64,000 nucleotides of DNA, from the NCBI GenBank assembly GCA_902168105.1, contig CABHOY010000058.1, positions 124,001-188,000 of the forward strand, given 5' to 3'. This DNA comes from an uncultured Flavihumibacter sp. (GTDB lineage Bacteria; Bacteroidota; Bacteroidia; Chitinophagales; Chitinophagaceae). Numbering within the stretch: position 1 is the first letter of the stretch; each line of letters begins with the position of its first letter. Made by a program: the position numbers and the translations under genes. Under the pieces are notes generated by a model, which was not told the origin of the DNA, made no database searches, and saw nothing but the letters and a program-made list of their open reading frames with translations. Below, in pieces: positions 17,813 to 25,092 of this stretch.

Positions 17813-18892
17813 TTAAATATGCCTCAATTTCGCTCTCTCATACTGTACTGGCCACACGAATGAATCGTCCTTCAATTCATGCGCTGCATGCATCGGAAAA
17901 TACGGATCTCTCAAAAACTCACGCGCCATGATCACCAGATCAGCCTTACCTTCCGCAATAATCGACTCTGCTTCAGTTGCTGTCGTGATCAAACCAACAG
18001 CGCCTGTAAGAATACCTGTTTCCTTGCGGATGTGTTCTGCAAACGGTGTTTGATATAACGGGCCTAATGATATTTTCTGATGTGATGCCAGACCGCCGGA
18101 AGAAGTATCAATAAGATCAACGCCTTTATCTTTCAGGATGCGTACCAACTCAGTAGTGCTTTCCAGGTTCCAGCCTCCATCGGCCCAGTCAGTGGCAGAG
18201 AGCCTTATAAACAAAGGATATTCCGCAGGCCATACTTCTCTTACAGCGGCGACCACTTCCAGCGTTAAGCGTATCCTGTTCTCAAAACTGCCGCCATATT
18301 CATCCGTCCGCTGATTACTAAGTGGAGAAAGGAACTGATGTAGTAAATAACCATGTGCGCCATGCAGTTCTATTACCTTAAAACCGGCGTTCAATGCACG
18401 TATTGCAGCTGCCTTGAAGTCGGCGATGACTTTCTGAATGCCTTCTGTTGTCAATGCTATCGGTTTGGCATATTTCTCTGAGAACGGAACAGCACTGGGC
18501 GCATAGATGTTCTCCCATCCCCCATCAGCGGGTGATACCAGTTTGATGCCTTTCCAGGGAACGTCGGTACTCGCCTTCCTGCCGGCATGCGCCAGCTGTA
18601 TGCCTGGTACTGCCCCGTGAGCTGTAAGAAAACTGGTGATCCTTTGCAGATCCGGAATGTGCGCATCGTCCCAGATACCAAGATCTGCGGGAGAAATCCT
18701 GCCCTCCGGACTTACAGCAGCCGCTTCCGTGATGATAAGCCCCGCTCCGCCTACTGCACGACTTCCCAGATGTACTAAATGCCAGTCATTGGCAAAGCCA
18801 TTTTCTGAACTGTATTCACACATGGGCGAAACAACGATCCTATTCCTGAAAGTAATATCCCTTATCTGTAACGGTGTGAAGAGTGCTGCCAT
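17813..18892 (-). CDS. Old yellow enzyme family NADPH:flavin oxidoreductase (YqjM/NamA-like)
   Basis: FMN enzyme that reduces activated C=C bonds of enones with NAD(P)H. 359 residues, one TIM barrel. Class III (YqjM-like) marks are visible: NRIVVSPMCEYS with the flavin-tuning Cys, HLVHLGSRAVGGAGL, IQLAHAGRKAS, the substrate-binding HGAHGYLLHQFLSPLSN with its conserved His pair, and RTDEYGGSFENR. Near the C-terminus VGLITTATEAE and VIMAREFLRDPYFP bind the FMN phosphate. Physiological substrate unknown; detoxification of electrophiles is the usual suggestion for this class. Confidence 0.9.
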   Translation of the reverse strand: MAALFTPLQIRDITFRNRIVVSPMCEYSSENGFANDWHLVHLGSRAVGGAGLIITEAAAVSPEGRISPADLGIWDDAHIPDLQRITSFLTAHGAVPGIQLAHAGRKASTDVPWKGIKLVSPADGGWENIYAPSAVPFSEKYAKPIALTTEGIQKVIADFKAAAIRALNAGFKVIELHGAHGYLLHQFLSPLSNQRTDEYGGSFENRIRLTLEVVAAVREVWPAEYPLFIRLSATDWADGGWNLESTTELVRILKDKGVDLIDTSSGGLASHQKISLGPLYQTPFAEHIRKETGILTGAVGLITTATEAESIIAEGKADLVIMAREFLRDPYFPMHAAHELKDDSFVWPVQYERAKLRHI

Positions 18893-18988
18893 CTGCCATT
18901 TTATTTATAACAAAAATATACAAAAACGTTCCTGAATGAACTCCGGGTGAAGCTTATGGTACAAGGGGCTTGGTAAAAAATTAAACTC

Positions 18989-19128
18989 ATGGCACTGATC
19001 AATCCTTACATCTATTTCAACAGAAATGCTGAAGAAGGATTTACATTTATGTACATCGCCTTGTCAGTCGGCAAAAGCAGCATGTTATTGGGTAGTGACG
19101 TTTTAGATTATCTCAATGCATCTTCCCC
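18989..19128 (+). pseudogene. Remnant of a PhnB-like VOC (glyoxalase-fold) protein
   Basis: The frame starting at the ATG 18989 reads like the start of a PhnB family protein (INPYIYFNRNAEEGFTF) and then jumps directly to a later family segment (MYIALSVGKSSMLLGSDV), skipping the roughly 40-60 residues expected between. The frame then runs on into the terminator of the neighbouring cold-shock gene and stops at 19180, giving only 63 residues against about 140 for the family. This fits an internally deleted and 3'-truncated relic. Assignment is from motif memory. Confidence 0.6.
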
Positions 19129-19129
19129 T

Positions 19130-19163
19130 AAATACAAAGACCCCCAGGCTAAGCCCGGGGGTC
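19130..19163 (-). terminator. Terminator of the first cold-shock gene
   Basis: On the minus strand GACCCCCGGGC and GCCTGGGGGTC pair around a three-base loop and are followed by TTTGTATTT. It starts 27 bases after the cold-shock stop codon. Confidence 0.85.
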
Positions 19164-19190
19164 CTTTGCTAAATGTATGAAAAAGCAAGC

Positions 19191-19394
19191 TTAGTCGATA
19201 CGTCTAACGTTAACGGCGTTCATACCTTTTCTACCTTCCTGCAGTTCAAACTCTACTCTGTCATCTGCCTGAATCTCATGTACAAGACCGTTTACGTGTA
19301 CAAAAGTCTCTTTATTGGATTCATCATGCTTAATGAAACCGAAGCCTTTTGTCTCGTTAAAGAACTTTACAGTTCCTTGGAATTTTTGTGTCAT
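19191..19394 (-). CDS. Cold-shock-domain protein (first of a tandem pair)
   Basis: 67-residue single-domain RNA chaperone of the CspA family. RNP1 is KGFGFIKHD and RNP2 is TFVHVNGL, both complete. It differs from the copy at 19890 at only three positions (residues 5, 62 and 64), and the upstream DNA is also duplicated. Each copy has its own terminator and leader, so they are separate transcription units rather than an operon. Csp leaders in other bacteria are temperature-sensitive RNA structures; that is not shown here. Confidence 0.95.
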   Translation of the reverse strand: MTQKFQGTVKFFNETKGFGFIKHDESNKETFVHVNGLVHEIQADDRVEFELQEGRKGMNAVNVRRID

Positions 19395-19828
19395 TTGTGA
19401 AAATTAAATAAATTTGTAAAGGTTAAAGATAAGGCATAAAATTTCTCGTACCAAATAAAACTCATTCTCCTTCAATATTTACCTATATCATTCACTAATA
19501 TAGGATTAACATATCTATAGCGATTTCATATGTGAGGTATTCGTGTAGATTATCTGCATGCAATGCCGGGGGTATAAGTCACTTTATTTGAAAAAGTTTC
19601 TTCAATTAGTTGTCACTTACAATACAATATTTATTAGTATATAATTTCAGGATCAATCCTTCTCGAATAATTTATAGCTGGCGTGAATCACAGAATGTCG
19701 GGTCCGCCTTAAGCGTTATGCCGGGTTAAAAAGGTGACGCTACAGATATAAAACAATATATTCCTACTCAAACATCATGGGACTCGCGGGAGTTATTTCA
19801 GATAGGCATCCGGGTTATCGACACCCCT
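19395..19828. other. Leader of the first cold-shock gene and intergenic space
   Basis: The 190 bases next to the start (to about 19585) are recognisably duplicated upstream of the second copy, including the shared block GAGTTTTATTTGG (minus strand) about 75 bases before the ATG, a likely promoter element, and a shared ATGCAATGC near the outer end. The remaining bases to 19828 hold no gene that I can support. Confidence 0.55.
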
Positions 19829-19864
19829 AAAAAAACAAAGCCCCCAGGTTTTACCTGAGGGCTT
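19829..19864 (-). terminator. Terminator of the second cold-shock gene
   Basis: Minus-strand AGCCCTCAGGT pairs with ACCTGGGGGCT around a short loop, followed by TTTGTTTTTTT. Its place after the stop codon matches that of the first copy. Confidence 0.85.
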
Positions 19865-19889
19865 TTGCTAAATGTATGAAGAAGCTAGC

Positions 19890-20093
19890 TTAGTCGATAC
19901 GTTTAACGGCAACGGCGTTCATACCTTTTCTACCTTCCTGCAGTTCGAACTCTACTCTGTCGTCTGCCTGAATCTCGTGTACAAGACCGTTTACGTGTAC
20001 AAAAGTTTCTTTATTGGATTCATCGTGCTTAATGAAGCCGAAGCCTTTTGTTTCGTTAAAGAACTTTACAGTTCCTTGGTATTTCTGTGTCAT
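19890..20093 (-). CDS. Cold-shock-domain protein (second of a tandem pair)
   Basis: 67-residue CspA-family RNA chaperone, 64 of 67 residues identical to the copy at 19191, with intact RNP1 (KGFGFIKHD) and RNP2 (FVHV). The differences are conservative (Phe/Tyr 5, Asn/Ala 62, Arg/Lys 64). Its leader preserves the same start-proximal AT-rich block as the other copy. Keeping two near-identical genes with separate leaders suggests dosage or different timing of expression. Confidence 0.95.
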   Translation of the reverse strand: MTQKYQGTVKFFNETKGFGFIKHDESNKETFVHVNGLVHEIQADDRVEFELQEGRKGMNAVAVKRID

Positions 20094-20386
20094 TTGTAAA
20101 AATTAAATAAATTTGTAAAGGTCAAAGGTAATGCATAAAACTTCAACCACCAAATAAAACTCATTGTCTTTCAATATTTTCGAATATTGTCCTCTATTAT
20201 AAGATTAACATATTTATAACACTTTTATATATGAGATTTTGTATGTACATTGTGCCTATGCAATGCGGGGATGCGACTACTTTGAATGTGAATCCTATTT
20301 CTCTTTATACAGGTCTATCTTCACGTGCCAACTATTAATCACTACCTACAACACATTTGCGAATCAATTTTTCTTTAAAATAATTT
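20094..20386. other. Leader of the second cold-shock gene and promoter region of the desaturase gene
   Basis: The first 190 bases are the second copy of the duplicated cold-shock leader. The last 100 bases before 20387 must carry the desaturase promoter; the sequence there is AT-rich but no box stands out. Confidence 0.45.
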
Positions 20387-21475
20387 ATGGCCAAGGTTAC
20401 GTTCAATAACAAGAAAGCGCTCTTCTTCCAATCTCTTAAAGCTTCTGTGGAAGAGTACTTTGTAGAAAACAATATCAAAAAAACAGGAAACAGACATCTA
20501 CATATAAAGACGCTTGTACTTATACCACTCGCAGCAGTACTTTACTTGTCGCTATTGTTATCACCAATGCCAGCACTGCTAGGTATTACACTATCCGCAA
20601 TACTGGGCTTCATTCTTGCCTGTGTCGGTTTTAACGTGATGCACGATGCCTGTCACGGCAGTTACTCAGAGAATTCGAAAGTGAATAATATCCTCGGGCT
20701 CACATTAAATGCGCTCGGTGGAAATGCATTTATCTGGAAACAAAAACATAACGTCATTCACCATACCTATACTAATGTAGATGGTATAGATGACGACATC
20801 GCCAAGAGCCCGCTCATGCGTCAATGCAGTACGCAAACCTGGACGCCTGCGCACCGTGTACAGCACATTTATGTCGTACTGATCTACGCCATCTCCTCTT
20901 TTGCATGGGTATTTATCATGGACTTTACCAAATATCTCAGCCGTAAAGTATACAGAACGCCGTTGCAACCCATGAAGATGAGTGATCACGTCACTTTCTG
21001 GGCAAGCAAAGTGCTGTACCTGTTATTCTATGTGGCTATTCCAGTTGCACTGGTTGGCTGGAAAGCATGGGGTATCGGTTTCGCTGCTATGCACCTGGTA
21101 ATGGGCTTTACACTGGCCATCGTTTTCCAGCTGGCGCACGTTGTGGAAGAAACCGAATTTGAAGTGGTAGGCGATGAAACCAAGATCATTGAGAACGAAT
21201 GGGCTATCCACCAGATTAACACTACCGCCAATTTTGCTCCAGGCAATAAGATCATTTCCTGGTTTGTAGGCGGATTGAACTACCAGGTAGAACATCACCT
21301 GTTCCCACGTATCAGTCACGTACACTATCCTGAAATCAGTAAGATCGTGGAAGCTAAATGTGCAGAGTTTAATATACAATATAACTGCCTGCCTACTATG
21401 GGCGCTGCCGTACGCTCCCACTTCCGCTTCATGCGCGATCTGGGTAGAAAACCGGTTGTGGCACTGGCTGGTTGA
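20387..21475 (+). CDS. Membrane fatty acid desaturase (acyl-lipid / front-end type)
   Basis: Di-iron integral membrane enzyme that introduces a double bond into membrane acyl chains, adjusting fluidity. 362 residues with four to six hydrophobic segments and all three histidine boxes: HDACH (86-90), HNVIHH (121-126) and QVEHH (300-304). Gln in the third box in place of His is typical of front-end (delta-5/6-like) desaturases. There is no cytochrome b5 domain, so electrons come from a separate donor. It sits beside two cold-shock genes, which suggests, without proving, a low-temperature response cluster. Confidence 0.92.
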   Translation: MAKVTFNNKKALFFQSLKASVEEYFVENNIKKTGNRHLHIKTLVLIPLAAVLYLSLLLSPMPALLGITLSAILGFILACVGFNVMHDACHGSYSENSKVNNILGLTLNALGGNAFIWKQKHNVIHHTYTNVDGIDDDIAKSPLMRQCSTQTWTPAHRVQHIYVVLIYAISSFAWVFIMDFTKYLSRKVYRTPLQPMKMSDHVTFWASKVLYLLFYVAIPVALVGWKAWGIGFAAMHLVMGFTLAIVFQLAHVVEETEFEVVGDETKIIENEWAIHQINTTANFAPGNKIISWFVGGLNYQVEHHLFPRISHVHYPEISKIVEAKCAEFNIQYNCLPTMGAAVRSHFRFMRDLGRKPVVALAG

Positions 21476-21516
21476 CAAAAGCAAGCAACTGATTGACATC
21501 GTCAATAATAAATAAC

Positions 21517-21553
21517 AAAACCCGGCAGGATCTGGTATCCTGCCGGGTTTTGT
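21517..21553 (+). terminator. Terminator of the desaturase gene
   Basis: AAAACCCGGCAGGAT and ATCCTGCCGGGTTTT form a perfect 15-pair stem with a five-base loop, about 40 bases after the stop codon. Confidence 0.9.
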
Positions 21554-21625
21554 TATTTATGCTATTCGCAAACTTATTCTTCGTATCCCAATTTACGATC
21601 ATGGCATTCTCCGTTTATATCGTTC

Positions 21626-21678
21626 CCCGGGGTTGACGCCCCGCACTACAAACAAGCGACTATTACGGAGTCGTATTG
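21626..21678. repeat. REP-like composite palindromic element
   Basis: A GGGG...CCCC hairpin (GGGGTTGACGCCCC region), the linker GCACTACAAACAAG and then CGACTATTACGGAGTCGTA. The second part resembles the palindrome at 17758, and the hairpin-plus-ACTACAA layout resembles 59789-59818. It lies between genes without an obvious regulatory task. Confidence 0.4.
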
Positions 21679-21707
21679 CCGCGAAGAGTAATGCGAAAAT
21701 AGCTCCA

Positions 21708-22904
21708 TTATGAGCCCTTCACCGCAACAGCAGCAGCTGCTTCGTTCGTCGCTTTATTGATCTCAGTGAACAGCTGACGGAAACACCTGGTCTGCGTATG
21801 CAACGTATCCGCTGGTTGACCCTCATGACGAGGTCTCGGCGGCTTTCTGCCATAATACTCGTCCATAAAGTCCTCCGCGCCAGACCATACCGTTTGCATC
21901 ATACCCTGATACCTGTCTTTCATGATCTTCGTAGCCGATGCCCTGTACTCCAGCATATCCTTCACCTGCTGCGTAGCAAATTCTGGTTTCCTCCAGGGAC
22001 AGGTGATCACCTTCAAACCCTTCATAGCAAAATATACCGGCGTTTTATCAGGACGGTCGTAATGCCAGTCGCAGATCACCACATCTTTAGGGATCAGGTC
22101 AACCGCACGGTGCGTATTGTTCATGCTGCCTTCCCACATACCGATACCGGTCGTTTTACCATCTATGAGGCGATCGCCCCATATCCATAAACCCCTGCCC
22201 TTTTGCGCAAGGTGATTACGTAACACCGTCACTTCTCCTGCGAATAATTCAGCCTTGTCACGGCCACCGCAACGAGGGCATTTATCCTCGCCGATGTAGA
22301 ATACCTCGTCCATACCTGCATGGAACGCTGTGCTTTCAAATGCATCACACAGCTCGTCCACCAGCTTGAATACTACGTCGTGCACTTCCGGGTGCAGCGG
22401 ACAATAACTCTTACAATACAACCCGTCTGCATTAGGCCATTCATATTTCTCCGGCATCTTCACCCAGGGCGTTTCATCAAACTGCGGGAATTTAGTCAGC
22501 AGGCTATTTGTATGCCCTGCCCATGATTGGTGTCCCAGCAGGTTTAACTGCGGAATAAGATCGATGTTGTTCTGACGGCACACCTGCACCAGCTTTTTAA
22601 TGTCTGCCTTCGACAATGCAATGGAATCCCGTACTTCAGGATAGCTTTCATACTGGTAATTAAAGTCTACCCGCAATATCAGGGTATTGACCTTACGGGT
22701 TACCAGTTCTTCTTTGATAAATTTGATAAAGGCGTCAAGCGCAGGCTTTCTTGGCGCTCCTATACAGAAACCACGCACAGGCATAATACTGTCATTTACA
22801 GGCACAGGGGTGGCTGTTGTACTGCTGGCAGATCTGAAGGCCGTTAAAGCGGCAGCCAGCACGCAAAGCAGGAGCACATTTTTCATAAATGTGGTGTTAA
22901 GCAT
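21708..22904 (-). CDS. Secreted GH20-like glycoside hydrolase (beta-hexosaminidase-type barrel)
   Basis: 398 residues with an N-terminal signal segment and a single TIM-barrel-like domain. The segment FHAGMDEVFYIG matches the H-x-G-x-D-E catalytic Asp-Glu pair of family 20 hexosaminidases, and IPQLNLLGHQSWAG corresponds to the early barrel strand 'iP-x-i-x-x-x-G-H'. It is shorter than classic GH20 enzymes and lacks the usual N-terminal GH20b domain. A CPRCGG pair just after the active site may bind metal or form a disulfide. Two possible starts (22904 and 22886). It lies downstream of the B12 operon but a terminator at 22942 separates it. Substrate is inferred as N-acetylhexosaminides. Confidence 0.72.
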   Translation of the reverse strand: MLNTTFMKNVLLLCVLAAALTAFRSASSTTATPVPVNDSIMPVRGFCIGAPRKPALDAFIKFIKEELVTRKVNTLILRVDFNYQYESYPEVRDSIALSKADIKKLVQVCRQNNIDLIPQLNLLGHQSWAGHTNSLLTKFPQFDETPWVKMPEKYEWPNADGLYCKSYCPLHPEVHDVVFKLVDELCDAFESTAFHAGMDEVFYIGEDKCPRCGGRDKAELFAGEVTVLRNHLAQKGRGLWIWGDRLIDGKTTGIGMWEGSMNNTHRAVDLIPKDVVICDWHYDRPDKTPVYFAMKGLKVITCPWRKPEFATQQVKDMLEYRASATKIMKDRYQGMMQTVWSGAEDFMDEYYGRKPPRPRHEGQPADTLHTQTRCFRQLFTEINKATNEAAAAVAVKGS

Positions 22905-22941
22905 GGAATTGAGTTTAGAGCATGAATACTTGGATAATAAA

Positions 22942-22976
22942 CAGAAAGGGCTGTCGCACCTTTAGCGGACAGCCCC
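22942..22976 (-). terminator. Terminator at the end of the B12-uptake operon
   Basis: Minus-strand GGGCTGTC and GACAGCCC pair around a 12-base loop, followed by TTTCTGTTTATT. It closes the operon 28 bases after the stop of the gene at 23004. Confidence 0.8.
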
Positions 22977-23003
22977 TGTAAAATAAGAAAAATTAGCTGC
23001 AAA

Positions 23004-23927
23004 TCATCTCATGTTCAGGTCTTCAGCCCCTCTGATCTCCGTAGAGATCTCCCCTATCTCGTTGTTCCCTTTGTCCTGCTGGCCAGTATACACTTTCACA
23101 AAATCGACGGCCTGTAGCGTAACTGCCTGTCCATTCTCATTTACCGCCCAGGAAATGTCCAGTGAATTATACAAATTGGTGGCGAAAGGATCTTTCACTG
23201 CGTCAGTAGCCCAGTTATCCGCATACCCCCAGGCAAAGCCTGTATTGATGTAAGTATCCGCAGTACCAGCGGCAAGGCCGAACGTACTTTTCAGTAAGGT
23301 CCCTTCAAATGTAACAGAGTCCTGGTTAGCCGCAAACAACGGATAATAGCCGTGATCATGGAAAGTGTTGATCATCACCTTACCCGAACCTCCCCGGTTG
23401 TCCTTCCAGGGTACATCTGCTTTACCTCCCGGATTGTAGTAGGTCACCTTATAATGTTTTATTGTCGTAGCAGCATTGTACTCGCTTCCTGCCAGCTCGT
23501 ACCAGGCGTCGTCAGGCTGACCATTTCCATTTACATCCTGGCTCACCATTACAATGCCGGGTTCTGACAGATCCACAGGAGGTTTAACCGGATTACCATA
23601 AATAGCCAGATCAGCGCCGCTCTTATTAAGGATGGAATGATCAAACCCAAAAACAACATATCCGCCAAAGGCGCCCAGATGCAAGAGAGATGCCGTACCT
23701 CCGATGATCTTCTGCGCCGCCTCAGGAGTGCCTACACTACTCTCGTTTACAAACTGTCCCGGTGCAGGCTGATAATCAAATACCACACTGATATATGGAC
23801 TGCTGTTATCGGTGACCGGTCTGATATTGGTATCTCCTTGCTTGTCTTCATCCTTTGAACACGAAAACAATACCACTGAAAGCAGTCCCGCTGCCATCGC
23901 ACTTTTATTGATCCTTCTTGCGCTCAT
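23004..23927 (-). CDS. Surface lipoprotein of the B12-uptake operon
   Basis: 307 residues with lipobox LFSC followed by SKDEDK, a polar stretch expected for surface-exported Bacteroidota lipoproteins. No enzyme motif. Aromatic- and Gly-rich segments (HLGAFGGYVVFGFDHSI, DVNGNGQPDDAWYELAGSEY) match the 'cell surface protein' family often found in Bacteroidota cobalamin loci, where some members bind B12. It is last in the operon, 18 bases from the preceding gene. A B12-capture role is inferred from position and riboswitch control. Confidence 0.75.
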   Translation of the reverse strand: MSARRINKSAMAAGLLSVVLFSCSKDEDKQGDTNIRPVTDNSSPYISVVFDYQPAPGQFVNESSVGTPEAAQKIIGGTASLLHLGAFGGYVVFGFDHSILNKSGADLAIYGNPVKPPVDLSEPGIVMVSQDVNGNGQPDDAWYELAGSEYNAATTIKHYKVTYYNPGGKADVPWKDNRGGSGKVMINTFHDHGYYPLFAANQDSVTFEGTLLKSTFGLAAGTADTYINTGFAWGYADNWATDAVKDPFATNLYNSLDISWAVNENGQAVTLQAVDFVKVYTGQQDKGNNEIGEISTEIRGAEDLNMR

Positions 23928-23945
23928 AATAATCAGTTTTACAGG

Positions 23946-25088
23946 TTAATGCCGCACGAACGCGAAATGCCCGGGAATATTTCCCCCGGTCACGCTCCAT
24001 TTCTTTTTACCGGCAGGACTAAAGCAATACAAAGTACCCGGCAACAGGTTATCCTTTGCATCGGTTACATAGATCTCTTTCGTAGTAGGATCTACGGCTA
24101 CGCCGGATGGTGTTGTGATCTGTTTCTCTGTTCCGTCTGTAATAAACATATTAGCCAGCAAACGCTCGTTCTTAATATCTACAATACCATAACTAACGGC
24201 ATTCTTATTCGTTACATAACTCCATTCAACGCCATAGATATAGGCGCTGTCGCCCGATATCCAGATATCGCTTACAGCACTAGGCAGAGAATCCTTCACA
24301 ATATCTTTCTGTGTATCTATCACGTAAAGCTTTGAATGCACATCGTAATAATCCCCACGGGAAGTAACATATACATCACCATACCGGTCGGCTTTTGCAT
24401 GGTGCAGGTTAAGCGCCACGTCTATACGTTTTGTCTCGGTGAAGGTATTCATGTTAACCACCGACACTGTTCTTTCAAAGTGTCCCTGGCTATATCCTCC
24501 TGAGTTAGCTACATACATTTTATCGCCTGTAATGGCCATTTCTTCCGGCTGCCTGCCAACGGAAACAGTACGGATAACCTGCAATGTAGCGGTATCCACT
24601 TCCGCCACATAGCCGCTTACGCCGGGTGTGCTGCCCGCTACTGTAGCATACGAACTAACATAAGCCTTTCCCTTATAAAAAGTAATATACCGGCAGGATG
24701 GAACGTTGATCTGCCCAATACGTTTTGCCGTATGCACATCCATCACCTCCACCTTGTCCGACATCGCGATCACAGCGTATAATTTACCTCCGTAGATCTG
24801 CAGGTCATTTCCCACATCTCCCAATTCTTTGGTAGCGCCCGGGTTAATCGTACTGTAAATATTACTGCTGTAGATGCCCGTACCGCTATTATAATAATCA
24901 AGTGTAGCCAGGTTCATCCCCATGTTGCCTTCATTCAGCAGATAAAACCCGTTCCTCAGGCTGTCAGCACCTACATTCGTATCATCCCCTGGTGTTACAC
25001 CAGCTCCTTTACGACAAGCCGCAAGTCCTGCAAAAAGGACCATCAGCAACAAGTAATGACGAGGTATATGAAAAGAAGCAAACCGCAT
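23946..25088 (-). CDS. BtuG-like surface lipoprotein (YncE/DUF5074 beta-propeller)
   Basis: 380 residues. Lipobox LAAC then RKG; the mature part is a seven-bladed-propeller-like sequence with repeated V-x-V-x-D/N-T-x-T blades (VEMDVHTAKRIGQINV, VAEVDTATLQVIRTVSVG, VSVVNMNTFTETKRIDV, YVIDTQKDIVKDSLP). This pattern fits YncE/DUF5074 proteins; in Bacteroides BtuG of this type caps BtuB and binds B12 with very high affinity. It begins four bases after btuB stops, so the two are co-translated. It is the second propeller lipoprotein in the operon. B12 binding is inferred. Confidence 0.82.
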   Translation of the reverse strand: MRFASFHIPRHYLLLMVLFAGLAACRKGAGVTPGDDTNVGADSLRNGFYLLNEGNMGMNLATLDYYNSGTGIYSSNIYSTINPGATKELGDVGNDLQIYGGKLYAVIAMSDKVEVMDVHTAKRIGQINVPSCRYITFYKGKAYVSSYATVAGSTPGVSGYVAEVDTATLQVIRTVSVGRQPEEMAITGDKMYVANSGGYSQGHFERTVSVVNMNTFTETKRIDVALNLHHAKADRYGDVYVTSRGDYYDVHSKLYVIDTQKDIVKDSLPSAVSDIWISGDSAYIYGVEWSYVTNKNAVSYGIVDIKNERLLANMFITDGTEKQITTPSGVAVDPTTKEIYVTDAKDNLLPGTLYCFSPAGKKKWSVTGGNIPGHFAFVRH

Positions 25089-25092
25089 ACGT

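Noticed and set aside
21023-21505. 160-codon minus-strand frame inside the desaturase gene
   Set aside because: Antisense shadow of a gene with all three histidine boxes.
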